Shown piece after piece: positions 1 to 8,791 of a stretch of DNA of 64,000 nucleotides. The notes under the pieces are model-generated. The model searched no databases, had not been told where the DNA came from, and was given only the letters and a program-made list of their open reading frames with translations. Positions within the stretch are counted from its first letter, which is position 1, and each line of letters starts with the position of its first letter. The position numbers and the translations under genes were made by a program. The stretch is taken from contig NZ_NHYL01000001.1 in the NCBI RefSeq assembly GCF_003288905.1, positions 186,001 through 250,000 of the forward strand, given 5' to 3'. Source of the DNA: Helicobacter sp. 11-8110 (GTDB lineage: Bacteria; Campylobacterota; Campylobacteria; Campylobacterales; Helicobacteraceae).

Positions 1-1
1 A

Positions 2-208
2 GCAAAATCCCTTACTGGAATCATCAATAAAATTCCCATTGTTAATTATATTACATTAGGAAAAGAGGGAAAAATATCAACTGGTTTTTCAATCACGGGT
101 GATCTTGAAAATCCAACTATTACAACCAAAACTGCTCAAGATATTCTCCTTTCTCCTTTTAATATTTTAAAACGAGTTATCACCTCTCCATTTGAAATTT
201 TCAATTAA
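2..208 (+). CDS. C-terminal fragment of an AsmA/DUF3971-like protein (partial)
   Basis: An open frame enters from the left edge and ends at TAA 206-208, giving about 68 residues that close with SPFEIFN. The fragment has the repetitive, beta-rich look of the end of an AsmA/DUF3971-type envelope protein (phrases such as GKISTGFSITGDLENPTI and ILLSPFNILKRV). Such proteins span the periplasm and are linked to lipid transport in other bacteria. It lies 12 nt before nth. I recall a large conserved hypothetical beside nth in H. pylori (HP0586/HP0585), which fits. The family call is inference from a short tail; the coding status is clear from the frame and spacing. Confidence 0.6.
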   Translation, partial: AKSLTGIINKIPIVNYITLGKEGKISTGFSITGDLENPTITTKTAQDILLSPFNILKRVITSPFEIFN

Positions 209-220
209 CAGGAATCTATT

Positions 221-877
221 ATGCAAGATAAAAAAGTAAAAAAAGCCACAAAAAAGGAGATTCAAGCCATTAAAGCTCTTTTTTTAGAACATTATAAAAA
301 TGCCAAAACAGAATTAGTTTATCGCAATGATTATGAATTACTCATTGCTGTGATGCTTTCAGCACAATGCACCGATAAGCGTGTTAATCTCATCACCCCT
401 GCTCTTTTTGAGCAATATCCAACTCCACAAGCTCTAAAAGATGCTTCTTTAGAGGATATTAAAAATCTAATCAAAAGCTGCTCATTTTTTAACAATAAAG
501 CCACCAATCTAAAAGCAATGGCAGAAGTGGTTTGTGAAAGTTTTAATGGAGAGATTCCCCTTGATAGAGAGGCACTCAAAAGCCTTCCGGGTGTGGGACA
601 AAAAACCGCCAATGTCGTTTTAATCGAATCTAAAGAAGCCAATTTTATTGCTGTTGATACGCATGTTTTTAGAGTTTCTCATCGATTAGGATTAAGTAAT
701 GCCAACACACCTTTAGGGACTGAGGAGGATTTAACAAAAATCTTTGTGGATAATCTTGCTACTTTACACCAAGCTATGGTGCTTTTTGGGAGATATATTT
801 GCAAAGCGCTCAATCCGCAGTGTCAAAACTGCTTCTTAAGCCACCTTTGCAAGAGCAAAAAGAGCTATAAATGTTAA
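221..877 (+). CDS. nth: Endonuclease III (base-excision DNA glycosylase/AP lyase)
   Basis: 218 aa, the usual family size. Endonuclease III removes oxidised pyrimidines from DNA and cuts the resulting abasic site in base excision repair. The helix-hairpin-helix LPGVGQKTA (about 122-130) contains the catalytic Lys (K128), and VDTHV carries the catalytic Asp (D146). The C-terminus has the 4Fe-4S loop C194-x6-C201-x2-C204-x5-C210, exactly the family spacing. It starts 12 nt after the preceding gene, so co-transcription is likely. It converges on the cjaA-like gene with only 2 nt between the two stops. All key residues are present. Confidence 0.97.
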   Translation: MQDKKVKKATKKEIQAIKALFLEHYKNAKTELVYRNDYELLIAVMLSAQCTDKRVNLITPALFEQYPTPQALKDASLEDIKNLIKSCSFFNNKATNLKAMAEVVCESFNGEIPLDREALKSLPGVGQKTANVVLIESKEANFIAVDTHVFRVSHRLGLSNANTPLGTEEDLTKIFVDNLATLHQAMVLFGRYICKALNPQCQNCFLSHLCKSKKSYKC

Positions 878-879
878 TA

Positions 880-1701
880 TTATTCTGCAAATATAACAGA
901 ACTAAGCTTGTCCTCACCATAAATAGGCGTTAAAGTCTCTTGATAAGCTTCTTTCATAAAGCCATTTTTATTTAGTGTTTCAATTTCTTTATTAAGCCAT
1001 TCTAGCAATTCTTTATCTCCTTTTTTAACCGCAGGAGCGATTACATCTTCATTGCCAAGCTTTGCAATCCCAACTTCAAATCCCGGATTTTCTTTTGCCC
1101 ATGCAAATACCAAAAGATTATCATGCGCCAAAGCGTCTCCTCTACCATCTTTTAAGGCTAAAAAAGCTTCTGTATTTTGATCATATTTTAAAAGCTCAAT
1201 TTCTGGGTGATTCTTACTAAAATAAAAATCAGCTGTTGTTCCTTTATTAACAACAAGTTTTTTACCCTTTAAGTCTTCAATGCTTTTAATAGCTCCATCT
1301 TTAGAAACTACACCCAATGCTACTTTCATATAAGGTGAAGCAAAATCTACCACCGCTTCTCTTTCAGGAGTTTTTGTGAAATTTGCCATAATCACATCAA
1401 CTTTTCCACTTTTTAAAAACTCAACACGACTAGCTGCTTCAACAAGCTCAAATTTTACCTTACTAGAATCACCTAATAAATCCTTAGCAATTTGTCTAGA
1501 AACTTTCACATCAAATCCGTCATTATCGCCCTCTTTATTAATAAAACCAAAAGGTGGTTTATCACTGAAAACTCCTATTGTAATAACGCCTTTTTGCTTA
1601 ATGGTCTCTAGTGAATTACTTGCATTTTGTTTAGTATCACTGCAACCTACCAATCCAAAGCCTAGAATTCCAAGCATTGCAATAAGAAATATTTTTTTCA
1701 T
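880..1701 (-). CDS. cjaA: Amino-acid ABC transporter substrate-binding lipoprotein, CjaA-like
   Basis: 273 aa SBP_bac_3-family solute-binding protein. The N-terminus MKKIFLIAML is followed by a lipobox LVGC with the lipidated Cys at 20, so it should be anchored to the inner-membrane outer face. The mature part (IGVFSDKPPFGF, VEAASRVEFLKSGKVDVI, NKGTTADFYF, VIAPAVKKGDKEL) closely follows C. jejuni CjaA (Cj0982) as I remember it, a cysteine-binding protein. No permease or ATPase gene is adjacent, so its transporter must be encoded elsewhere. A good Shine-Dalgarno (GGAAGGT) precedes the ATG. The roughly 120-nt leader towards trmA is extremely A/T rich. Cysteine as ligand is inferred from similarity. 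Confidence 0.85.
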   Translation of the reverse strand: MKKIFLIAMLGILGFGLVGCSDTKQNASNSLETIKQKGVITIGVFSDKPPFGFINKEGDNDGFDVKVSRQIAKDLLGDSSKVKFELVEAASRVEFLKSGKVDVIMANFTKTPEREAVVDFASPYMKVALGVVSKDGAIKSIEDLKGKKLVVNKGTTADFYFSKNHPEIELLKYDQNTEAFLALKDGRGDALAHDNLLVFAWAKENPGFEVGIAKLGNEDVIAPAVKKGDKELLEWLNKEIETLNKNGFMKEAYQETLTPIYGEDKLSSVIFAE

Positions 1702-1822
1702 TTTTACCTTCCATTTAATTTTTTTTTGGAAATGGTATTTTCTTTAAAAAATGCTTTAAATTTTATTAATAATTAATATTTTAATTTATTTTTAAAAATT
1801 AAGAGTAGCGATTCTTTAGTAT

Positions 1823-2944
1823 TTAATATATCTGCGAATCAATATCATTTTTTTGCAATAAAATCCCTGTCTCTAAATGTAGAGTATGTGGAAATTGATC
1901 AAAAAAAGCCACTTTGACAACCCTATGTGTCTGATTTAAAATCTCCAAATCCTTAGCCAAACTTAAAGGATTGCAAGAAATATAAAGTATAGATGGAAAA
2001 TCCTGCAAAAATTGACACACCTCTTCACCTAATCCCGCTCTTGGTGGATCAACCAAAACCATAGAAAAGCAATATGTCTCTAAGTTAATTTGCCTTAATC
2101 GTTCAAACTTCCTTAAACCCTTTATTGCTTCAATGCATTCTTGACCACTTAAACGAACAAAGGCAATATTATCACTTCCATTTTGCTCACATGCAAATTT
2201 TGCTGCCCGTATGGAAACTTTGGAAATTTCTGTGGCAAGAACTTTTTTAAATTTTTGAGAAAGTGGAATCGTGAAATTACCACAACCACAATACATTTCA
2301 AGCAAATCTCCACTGCTTGATGGAATGCTCTGTAATACCCATTCAATCATTTTTTCATTAATTTTGGGATTAGGCTGAGTAAAAACCCCCTCATCATAAC
2401 GATAAAAATACTTTTTATCAAAAATCTCTAATGTCTCAACAACATAATCTTTATCCACAATCAATTTCACACCCTTGCTACGCCCCATAATCTCCACTTG
2501 AAAATTTTGCAAAGATTTTTTTAAAGCCTTGGCTTTTTCTAGCCAAAACTCATCAAGCTTTCTATGATAAATAAGAGTGAGCAAAATTTCATTATTTTGT
2601 GTGCTAAGCACCTCAATAGCAAAGAGCTTCTGCCTAAAATCTCTGAAATTTTCTTGATTAAGCTTTTCTTTTAAAGTTGGCAAAAACTTCTGCAAAGTTT
2701 CTAATAAATTACAACAATTCTCAATGCAAACAAATTGCCTATCTTTGCGCATTACATAGCTTATGCTATCATCTTTGTGAAAGATTCCAAGCTCACAACG
2801 AGCTCTAAAAGAATCTTGTTTTAGACTAATAACATCACATTTATTGATTCCCAAAAGTTGCTTAGCATAAGCAACTTTGGCTTCTAAGCCACATTCCTCC
2901 AAAATACTGCAACCACCGCAAACTCCAAGATATTCACAGAACAC
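1823..2944 (-). CDS. trmA: TrmA/RlmC-D family RNA (uracil-5-)-methyltransferase
   Basis: 373 aa SAM-dependent m5U methyltransferase; in Campylobacterota it is usually annotated TrmA (tRNA U54). The nucleophile region reads ILYISCNPLSLAKDL, the SAM-site motif is EMYCGCGNFTIPL, and VDPPRAGLGEEV is the DPPR motif. The N-terminus has C3-x5-C9-x2-C12 (CEYLGVCGGC) with further Cys near 73-78, resembling the 4Fe-4S signature of RlmD/RumA rather than E. coli TrmA, so the substrate (tRNA or 23S rRNA) is not certain. No TRAM domain is seen. The start is GTG, overlapping the fliP stop by one base (TAGTG), which implies translational coupling. Confidence 0.85.
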   Translation of the reverse strand: MFCEYLGVCGGCSILEECGLEAKVAYAKQLLGINKCDVISLKQDSFRARCELGIFHKDDSISYVMRKDRQFVCIENCCNLLETLQKFLPTLKEKLNQENFRDFRQKLFAIEVLSTQNNEILLTLIYHRKLDEFWLEKAKALKKSLQNFQVEIMGRSKGVKLIVDKDYVVETLEIFDKKYFYRYDEGVFTQPNPKINEKMIEWVLQSIPSSSGDLLEMYCGCGNFTIPLSQKFKKVLATEISKVSIRAAKFACEQNGSDNIAFVRLSGQECIEAIKGLRKFERLRQINLETYCFSMVLVDPPRAGLGEEVCQFLQDFPSILYISCNPLSLAKDLEILNQTHRVVKVAFFDQFPHTLHLETGILLQKNDIDSQIY

Positions 2945-3696
2945 TAGCGAAAACTCTCCACCAGATTCATTGTAAGCAAATTAAAGCCATCAACCAAAAT
3001 AAAAATCAAAATCTTAAAAGGCAATGAAATCATTGTTGGAGGCAACATCATCATACCCATTGCCATAAGAATTGAACTAATTACCATATCAATTACTAAA
3101 AAAGGTAAATAAAGCAAAAAGCCAATTTGAAAGGCTGTCTTCATCTCACTGATAATAAAGGCTGGCAAAGCAATAGTAAAAGGCACATCCTGCGCAGTTT
3201 GTGGATTCTCCATTCCTCTAATTCGATAAAACAATGCCAAATCTTTAGGGCGCGTGTTGCGAATCATAAAATCCTTAAAAGGTTGAGAAGTTCGCACAAA
3301 AGCCTCTTGATAGGAAATCTCTTTTGCAACATAGGGCTTTACCCCCTGCTCATACCCTTCTTTAAATACTGGCTCCATAATAAACATAGTCAAAATCAAA
3401 GCAAAGGAAACAAGTAGTTGTGTAGGGGGAGATTGTTGTGTTCCTAATGCTGTGCGCAAAAATGAAAAAACAATCAGAAGTCTTGCAAAACTTGTTGCCA
3501 TCAAAATCAATGAAGGGGCTAAAACAAGTAGAGTTAAAACAATAACGATATTTAAAATAGCCACTAGATCTGCTGGTTCGTTAGGACCGCTAAGTGTTAA
3601 ATCAATTGTTGGAATAGTTGGACTTTGTGGCAATTCAGGTGGAGCTGAAAATGCGACCACTGCAAAAAACCCCAACCACAACAACACACGCAACAT
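2944..3696 (-). CDS. fliP: Flagellar type III export gate protein FliP
   Basis: About 250 aa. FliP forms the core of the flagellar export gate with FliQ and FliR in the inner membrane. A cleavable signal sequence (MLRVLLWLGFFAVVAFSAPP) is followed by characteristic segments: ALGTQQSPPTQLLVS, PFKDFMIRNTR, FQIGFLLYLPFLVIDMVISS, ILMAMGMMMLPP. I start it at the ATG at 3696, because TAAGGG (overlapping the motB stop) sits 7 nt before it and the length then matches H. pylori FliP. An upstream start at 3759 would overlap motB by 53 nt without a ribosome site. It is the third gene of motA-motB-fliP, coupled to the methyltransferase downstream. Confidence 0.95.
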   Translation of the reverse strand: MLRVLLWLGFFAVVAFSAPPELPQSPTIPTIDLTLSGPNEPADLVAILNIVIVLTLLVLAPSLILMATSFARLLIVFSFLRTALGTQQSPPTQLLVSFALILTMFIMEPVFKEGYEQGVKPYVAKEISYQEAFVRTSQPFKDFMIRNTRPKDLALFYRIRGMENPQTAQDVPFTIALPAFIISEMKTAFQIGFLLYLPFLVIDMVISSILMAMGMMMLPPTMISLPFKILIFILVDGFNLLTMNLVESFR

Positions 3697-3706
3697 CAAA
3701 AAACCC

Positions 3707-4537
3707 TTATTTTTCATTATTTTGCAATGTTGCTGGGATATTTTTTTGAGATTGCTCATAAAGCTTTTGTTCCCTTGTCTTATCTAGCACATTTTTTACG
3801 CGATGCAAATGTCTATCTTGTGGATAAAAATGAAACTCGACTCGGCGATTTTGCGCACGATTCTCTGCATTAATATTTGGTAATAAAAAATTTGTTGCGC
3901 CCCCACCTAGAGAAGTTATTTTTTGCGGATTAACTCCATTATCAATAAGAATCTTAGCAACACTTGAAGCCCTCAAGGCACTTAAACCCAAACTATCTCG
4001 GTATTTTAAATTAGCTTTTCCCTCTACATTATCAGCATATCCAATGATATCCAAATGAATCGCTTGAGGCATTTTTTGCAAAATTAAAGCCAGCCTTTTT
4101 AAAAATAAAATTTCATCAGCATTTTCAATTATTGTTTTTTCTTCATCAAAAAGCAAACGACCATTGAATCGCAAAATAAATCCATCTTTTCCATCATCAT
4201 CAATCACAGAAGGACCCAAAGATACTCTAGCATCTTCTTTAAATTCTAAAATTTCACTCTCCACTTTTATTATCTCTTCAGCTGTTTCTGGGTCAGTGGT
4301 AATGTCTGCTTGTTGTTGAATGCGATTTTTACTCTCTTCAGTTTTAATTCCCCCTGATAACACACTAAGACTACCGCGGATACTCCCCTCTGCTTCTGTA
4401 AGCTTTTTGGCATCAAAAGTAACCATTGTTAAAAGAAGAATGAAAAAAGTAAGGATTAATGTAACCATATCTCCATATGTCCCAAGCCACAAAGGCATTA
4501 CTTGAGGACAATCACAGGAAGGACAACGCTTTGCCAT
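3707..4537 (-). CDS. motB: Flagellar stator protein MotB
   Basis: 276 aa. MotB forms the ion-conducting stator with MotA and anchors it to peptidoglycan. The N-terminal transmembrane helix (GDMVTLILTFFILLLTMVTF) contains the essential proton-carrying Asp (D23 in TYGDM). The C-terminal OmpA-like domain has the peptidoglycan-binding pattern IIGYADNVEG, LSALRASSVAKIL and NRAQNRRVEFHF. The region between (about 60-130) is the plug/linker. It follows motA with a 17-nt gap. The Cys-rich start MAKRCPSCDCP is cytoplasmic. Confidence 0.96.
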   Translation of the reverse strand: MAKRCPSCDCPQVMPLWLGTYGDMVTLILTFFILLLTMVTFDAKKLTEAEGSIRGSLSVLSGGIKTEESKNRIQQQADITTDPETAEEIIKVESEILEFKEDARVSLGPSVIDDDGKDGFILRFNGRLLFDEEKTIIENADEILFLKRLALILQKMPQAIHLDIIGYADNVEGKANLKYRDSLGLSALRASSVAKILIDNGVNPQKITSLGGGATNFLLPNINAENRAQNRRVEFHFYPQDRHLHRVKNVLDKTREQKLYEQSQKNIPATLQNNEK

Positions 4538-4554
4538 ACAACAAATCCAAACAA

Positions 4555-5319
4555 TTATTCAAATTGACTAACGCGTTGATTTGGAGGTAAAAAAGTTAGC
4601 AACTTTGCTTCTAGGGATCGTGGATTATCTCCTGCTTGAATCGACATAATCCCTTCAATAATCATTAATTTTACTAAAGCTTCATCATTGGCTCGTACAT
4701 TCAAAATATTAGCTATGGGCGCACCAACAATATTACCCACCATCGAACCATAAAGAGTTGTAATCAAAGCAACTGCCATCGCAGGACCAATAGAGCTTGG
4801 ATCTGACATATTAAGCAACATTGCCACCAATCCAATTAAAGTCCCAAGCATCCCATAAGCCCCAGCATATGCTGCCCAAGTATCAAAAATCCCTGCATTT
4901 GCTTTATGTCTCTCCAAAGTTCGATCTAAATCTGTTTCCAATAAGCTTCGAATGCTATCGGGCTCTGCACCATCAATTGCCATATTTAAACCGCGCTTTA
5001 AAAAATCATTTTCTTCTTGATTAGATTGTTGCTCCAAAGACAAAATACCATCGCGCCTTGCTTGTGTAGAGTAATCAACCAACTTTTTAACCAATGCTGG
5101 AACATCAAAAGTCTGTGGCTTAAAAGCAACAAGAAAATAAGAGAAAATTTTTTTCATATTCTCCATCTTATAACCAATAAACAAACTCGTAATTGAACCT
5201 CCAATTGTAATTAGAGCCGATGGAATATCAATATAAGGACCAACCCCAACCCCAAGCATCATAGCCGTTCCAATCAAAATAAAAGACAAAGACATACCAA
5301 TAATAGTTGCTAAATCCAT
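4555..5319 (-). CDS. motA: Flagellar stator protein MotA
   Basis: 254 aa, four transmembrane segments. It forms the proton channel and torque-generating ring with MotB. Characteristic pieces are MLGVGVGPYIDIPSALITIGG (TM1-2 region), the cytoplasmic loop with RRDGILSLEQQ, and the TM3-4 region GAYGMLGTLIGLVAML and ALITTLYGSMVGN with its conserved Pro/Gly pattern (GPAMAVAL, GAPIANIL). It heads the motA-motB-fliP set and diverges from glmU across a 123-nt A/T-rich region. I recall fliP lying next to glmU in C. jejuni with motAB elsewhere; here all are together. Confidence 0.96.
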   Translation of the reverse strand: MDLATIIGMSLSFILIGTAMMLGVGVGPYIDIPSALITIGGSITSLFIGYKMENMKKIFSYFLVAFKPQTFDVPALVKKLVDYSTQARRDGILSLEQQSNQEENDFLKRGLNMAIDGAEPDSIRSLLETDLDRTLERHKANAGIFDTWAAYAGAYGMLGTLIGLVAMLLNMSDPSSIGPAMAVALITTLYGSMVGNIVGAPIANILNVRANDEALVKLMIIEGIMSIQAGDNPRSLEAKLLTFLPPNQRVSQFE

Positions 5320-5399
5320 AACTTTGTTGTTCCTTATTAAAAAGTTAAAGCTTTAATTTCAAGTTTTTCGAAAAATATTTTAAATTCTAAACTTTATTG

Positions 5400-5408
5400 T
5401 GTTAAAAT
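5400..5408 (+). promoter_or_regulatory. Extended -10 promoter for glmU
   Basis: TGTTAAAAT fits the Helicobacter extended -10 (TGnTAnAAT). It lies 34 nt before the glmU ATG in the A/T-rich divergent motA/glmU spacer. No -35 is needed in this group, and none is obvious. Inferred from sequence only. Confidence 0.5.
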
Positions 5409-5442
5409 TTTATTAAAATCTTCAAAATACACGGATATTTTT

Positions 5443-6750
5443 ATGGAAACCATTCAATTATCAATTGTTATTTTAGCTGCAGGCAAAGGAACGCGTATGA
5501 AGTCGCAGACTCCAAAGGTTTTACACCAAATCTGTGGCAAAGAAATGCTTTATTACACCATCAAAGAATCTTTAAAGCTCAGTAATGATGTAAGTGTTGT
5601 GCTAGGCTATGAGGCAGATAAAATTAAAAAATCGATGGAAAAATATTTTTTAGATAAAATCAACTTCATCTTTCAAGATACAGAAAATTATCCTGGCACT
5701 GGGGGGGCACTAAAAAACTATCATCCAAAACACCAAAAAATCCTTGTTTTGAATGGAGATATGCCGCTTATTCAATCAAGCGAATTACAACAATTTCTCA
5801 TTGCTAAAGGTGACATTATTATGAGTGTGATAGATCTGCCCAACACTAATGGTTATGGGCGCGTTGTAATACAAGACAATCAAGTCCAAGCCATCATTGA
5901 AGAAAAAGATGCTAATTCTGAAATCCTAGCCTTAAGCACTCTAAATGCTGGAGTTTATTGCTTTCAGAGTGAAATTTTACAAACTTACTTACCTAAGCTT
6001 AAAAACAATAATGCACAAAAAGAGTATTATCTCACCGATATTATCACTTTAGCTAAACAAGATTCTAAAAATATTATTCCTTTATTTGTAGAATTAGAAA
6101 ATTTTAAAGGCGTGAATGATAAGGCAGATTTGGCTGATGCTGAAGTAATTTTGGGCAATCGAATCAAAAAAATGCTAATGAAGCAAGGCGTAATTATGAA
6201 ACTACCCCACACAATTTATATTGAAGAGGGAGTTAAATTTAAAGGTGAATGCATTATTGAAAATGGAGTTAGTCTCTATGGGGATACAGAAATTATTAAT
6301 TCTCATATTAGATCCCATAGCGTTATTGAATCAAGCCATGTTGAAAACAGTGATATTGGACCTATGGCACATTTGCGCCCACAAAGCATTTTAAAAAACA
6401 CCCACATTGGCAATTTTGTTGAAGTAAAAAAATCCACACTTAATGGAATTAAAGCTGGACATTTGAGCTATCTTGGCGACTGCGAAGTAGATGAGGGGAC
6501 AAATATTGGGGCTGGCTTTATTACTTGCAACTACAATGGAAAAGCAAAATTTCAAACCAAAATTGGCAAAAATGTTTTTATTGGCAGCGATTCTCAAGCA
6601 ATCGCACCCATAACAATTGAAGATAATTGCATTATTGGCGCAGGAAGCACTATAAGGGAAAATATTAAACAGGGTGAATTATTTTTAACTCAAGGAGAAA
6701 AAATCAGAAAAGAAGGTTTCTTTTATAAATTTTTCAGCAAAAAAACATAA
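5443..6750 (+). CDS. glmU: Bifunctional GlcNAc-1-P uridyltransferase / GlcN-1-P acetyltransferase
   Basis: 435 aa. GlmU makes UDP-GlcNAc, the precursor of peptidoglycan and LPS. The N-terminal pyrophosphorylase domain has LAAGKGTRMKSQTPKVL (about 10-26), PGTGGALKNY and NGDMPLI. The C-terminal half is a left-handed beta-helix acetyltransferase with hexapeptide repeats (GPMAHLRPQS, GTNIGAGFITCNYNG, GSDSQAIAPITI, IIGAGSTI). A run of seven G (5701-5707) lies inside the conserved PGTGGA codons. It begins a + strand run through thiS, argC and the che genes. Confidence 0.97.
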   Translation: METIQLSIVILAAGKGTRMKSQTPKVLHQICGKEMLYYTIKESLKLSNDVSVVLGYEADKIKKSMEKYFLDKINFIFQDTENYPGTGGALKNYHPKHQKILVLNGDMPLIQSSELQQFLIAKGDIIMSVIDLPNTNGYGRVVIQDNQVQAIIEEKDANSEILALSTLNAGVYCFQSEILQTYLPKLKNNNAQKEYYLTDIITLAKQDSKNIIPLFVELENFKGVNDKADLADAEVILGNRIKKMLMKQGVIMKLPHTIYIEEGVKFKGECIIENGVSLYGDTEIINSHIRSHSVIESSHVENSDIGPMAHLRPQSILKNTHIGNFVEVKKSTLNGIKAGHLSYLGDCEVDEGTNIGAGFITCNYNGKAKFQTKIGKNVFIGSDSQAIAPITIEDNCIIGAGSTIRENIKQGELFLTQGEKIRKEGFFYKFFSKKT

Positions 6751-6791
6751 AAATTGCGTTACTTATTTTTAAAAATCTAAGGTTAAAATCA

Positions 6792-6989
6792 ATGGAATTA
6801 AAGCTTAATGGTCAATTCATTGCTACCCATTCTAAAAATCTTTTAGAATTATTAAAAGAATACAAAATTGAACAAAAAAGCGTTGCAATTGCAGTTAATC
6901 TTGAGGTTATCAAACAAGATCAATGGGAAAGTTATATGCTTAAAAATGGCGATGTTATTGAATGCTTCACATTTTTAGGTGGTGGCTGA
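6792..6989 (+). CDS. thiS: Sulfur carrier protein ThiS
   Basis: 65 aa ubiquitin-fold protein ending in LGGG, whose final Gly-Gly is adenylated and thiocarboxylated to donate sulfur for the thiazole of thiamine. The start MELKLNGQFI and the stretch GDVIECFTFLGGG are typical of ThiS. The small size and Gly-Gly end could also suit a MoaD, but the sequence is more ThiS-like. No other thiamine gene or TPP riboswitch is seen nearby. It lies 41 nt after glmU. Confidence 0.85.
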   Translation: MELKLNGQFIATHSKNLLELLKEYKIEQKSVAIAVNLEVIKQDQWESYMLKNGDVIECFTFLGGG

Positions 6990-7052
6990 TTCTTGCTAAA
7001 CTCTTTTTCTTGAATTCACAAAACAAATATATTTTATTACTGAGGGTTATCA

Positions 7053-8063
7053 ATGAAAATTAAAGTTGGAATAGTTGGCGTAAGTGGTTATACTGGTTTA
7101 GAACTCGTGAAAATATTGATTAATCATCCTATTTTTGAGCTTCATACACTCTGTGCTACAGAAAGTTACAGCGATATTGCCCTACTTCACCCCTCTTTAA
7201 AAAACACTCTTAGTATGCCAATTCAAGAAGCTAGAATCGAGCAAATTGCAAAAGAATGCGAGCTAGTTTTTCTAGCTCTCCCCCACCAAAAGGCAATGGA
7301 ATATGTCAAAGCACTCTCTGCTAAAAATATTAAAATCGTAGATTTATCCGCCGATTACCGCTTATCAGCTGAAAAATATGAAGAATCTTACTGCCCTCAT
7401 TTAGATAAGGAAAATCTTAAAAACGCTGTGTATGGGCTACCTGAATACAATCGACATTTAATTAAGAATACCAATCTTGTTGCAAATCCAGGCTGTTATC
7501 CAACTGCCTCATTGTTAGCTATTTTACCTTTTATGTCTTACTTAGATCCCTCTCAAACACTCTATATTGATGCTAAAAGCGGTGTAAGCGGTGCTGGAAA
7601 AAAACTTACTCAAACTTCTCATTTTGTTACTATCAATGAGAATCTTTTTGCTTATTCTCCTATCACACATCGCCATTGCCCTGAAATTAACGAACAAATC
7701 AAAAAAATTAGCAAAGTTGATTTTAAAACCCTTTTTGTCCCACATCTTGTTCCTATTACACGAGGAATGTTAGTTTCTGTTTATGCAAAACTCAAAGAAG
7801 AAATTAATCCATTAGAGATTCTTAATCAACACTATAAAGATGAATTCTTTGTCCGCATCACTAAAAATTGCGCACAAATTAAAAATGTTGCAGGAACACA
7901 TTTCTGCGATATTTATGCCAAAAATGATGGTAAAGATTTATTTATCAACTCCAGCATTGATAATCTCTTGCGTGGCGCTAGTTCTCAAGCTGTTGCAAAT
8001 GCAAACTTAATGTTTGGCTTGGATGAAAAATTAGGCTTACCCCAAATTGCTTATATCCCCTAA
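7053..8063 (+). CDS. argC: N-acetyl-gamma-glutamyl-phosphate reductase
   Basis: 336 aa. ArgC is the NADPH-dependent reductase of the third arginine step. The nucleotide-binding motif GVSGYTG (9-15) and the catalytic Cys in NPGCYPTAS (C148) are present, with SADYRL and GVSGAGKKL also conserved. The stop overlaps the next start by one base (TAATG at 8061-8065), so the phosphoesterase is translationally coupled. A second arginine gene, argF, lies 7.7 kb downstream. Confidence 0.97.
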   Translation: MKIKVGIVGVSGYTGLELVKILINHPIFELHTLCATESYSDIALLHPSLKNTLSMPIQEARIEQIAKECELVFLALPHQKAMEYVKALSAKNIKIVDLSADYRLSAEKYEESYCPHLDKENLKNAVYGLPEYNRHLIKNTNLVANPGCYPTASLLAILPFMSYLDPSQTLYIDAKSGVSGAGKKLTQTSHFVTINENLFAYSPITHRHCPEINEQIKKISKVDFKTLFVPHLVPITRGMLVSVYAKLKEEINPLEILNQHYKDEFFVRITKNCAQIKNVAGTHFCDIYAKNDGKDLFINSSIDNLLRGASSQAVANANLMFGLDEKLGLPQIAYIP

Positions 8064-8791
8064 TGCAACCTATTTCCATTCAGCAAGATGCCATTTTTAT
8101 AGCCGATTCCCATCACCATTCTCTTTATAATAATGTCTTAGATGATTTTTTGATCTCTCTATTAAAATCAAAAAAAAGACAAATTTTTTTTATGGGTGAT
8201 ATTTTTGATTTTTTAGTAGGGGAAGTATCTAGAAGCATCACCGATAATCAAAAAACACTAGAAATACTTAAAAAACTCTCTTTAAAGCATGAATTACATT
8301 ATTTTGAAGGTAATCACGATTTCTCTTTACAAAATCTACCTTTTTTTAAAAATATCCATTATTATCCACTTGCCAAACAACCTATTTGCTTTCTTTTTAA
8401 TCAACAAAAAGCATATCTTGCGCATGGGGATATTTTTTTAAATTGGCATTATCATTTTTATGCGCACTTAATTAGAAACCACTTTATTCTCACTTTTTTA
8501 AATTGTTTTAATTCCATTTTATATCCAAAAATTCTCTCTTATCTCCAAAATAAAAATAAAATAAAATTTAATTATCCTAAAGATTTTATCAACAATAGAA
8601 TCCGCAAATACCAAAAAAAACTTGGCATACATAGCGATTCTTATATTATAGAAGGACACTTTCATTTAGGGGAAATAGCAAAATTAGATTCAATTAACTA
8701 TATAGGATTGCCCCTTTTTACTTGTAAAAAAACATATTTTATTGTAGAATCCAACAATTATTCTTTATCCTTCAAAACAAAGGAGTTTTAG
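8063..8791 (+). CDS. lpxH: LpxH-like metallophosphoesterase (putative UDP-2,3-diacylglucosamine hydrolase)
   Basis: 242 aa calcineurin-like phosphoesterase. The metal ligands are all visible: IADSHHH (replacing the usual DxH), MGDIFD, EGNHDF, AHGDIF and GHFH. The family includes LpxH, which releases lipid X in lipid A synthesis. I recall a similar gene next to the cheV-cheA-cheW cluster in H. pylori (HP0394). Its start overlaps the argC stop (TAATG), and its stop overlaps the cheV GTG (TAGTG). The role in lipid A is inferred; a different phosphodiester substrate is possible. Confidence 0.7.
   Translation: MQPISIQQDAIFIADSHHHSLYNNVLDDFLISLLKSKKRQIFFMGDIFDFLVGEVSRSITDNQKTLEILKKLSLKHELHYFEGNHDFSLQNLPFFKNIHYYPLAKQPICFLFNQQKAYLAHGDIFLNWHYHFYAHLIRNHFILTFLNCFNSILYPKILSYLQNKNKIKFNYPKDFINNRIRKYQKKLGIHSDSYIIEGHFHLGEIAKLDSINYIGLPLFTCKKTYFIVESNNYSLSFKTKEF

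Noticed and set aside
5365-5396. Sigma28-type promoter for motA (TAAAGTTT on the minus strand)
   Set aside because: The -35-like octamer is good, but the only CGA-containing -10 candidate is about 16 nt away instead of about 11 and matches poorly.
5701-5707. Run of seven G in glmU as a phase-variable tract
   Set aside because: It falls on the conserved Gly-Gly of PGTGGA in an essential gene and is shorter than usual switching tracts in this group.
6751-6791. TPP riboswitch upstream of thiS
   Set aside because: The 41-nt spacer is too short and has no THI-box sequence.
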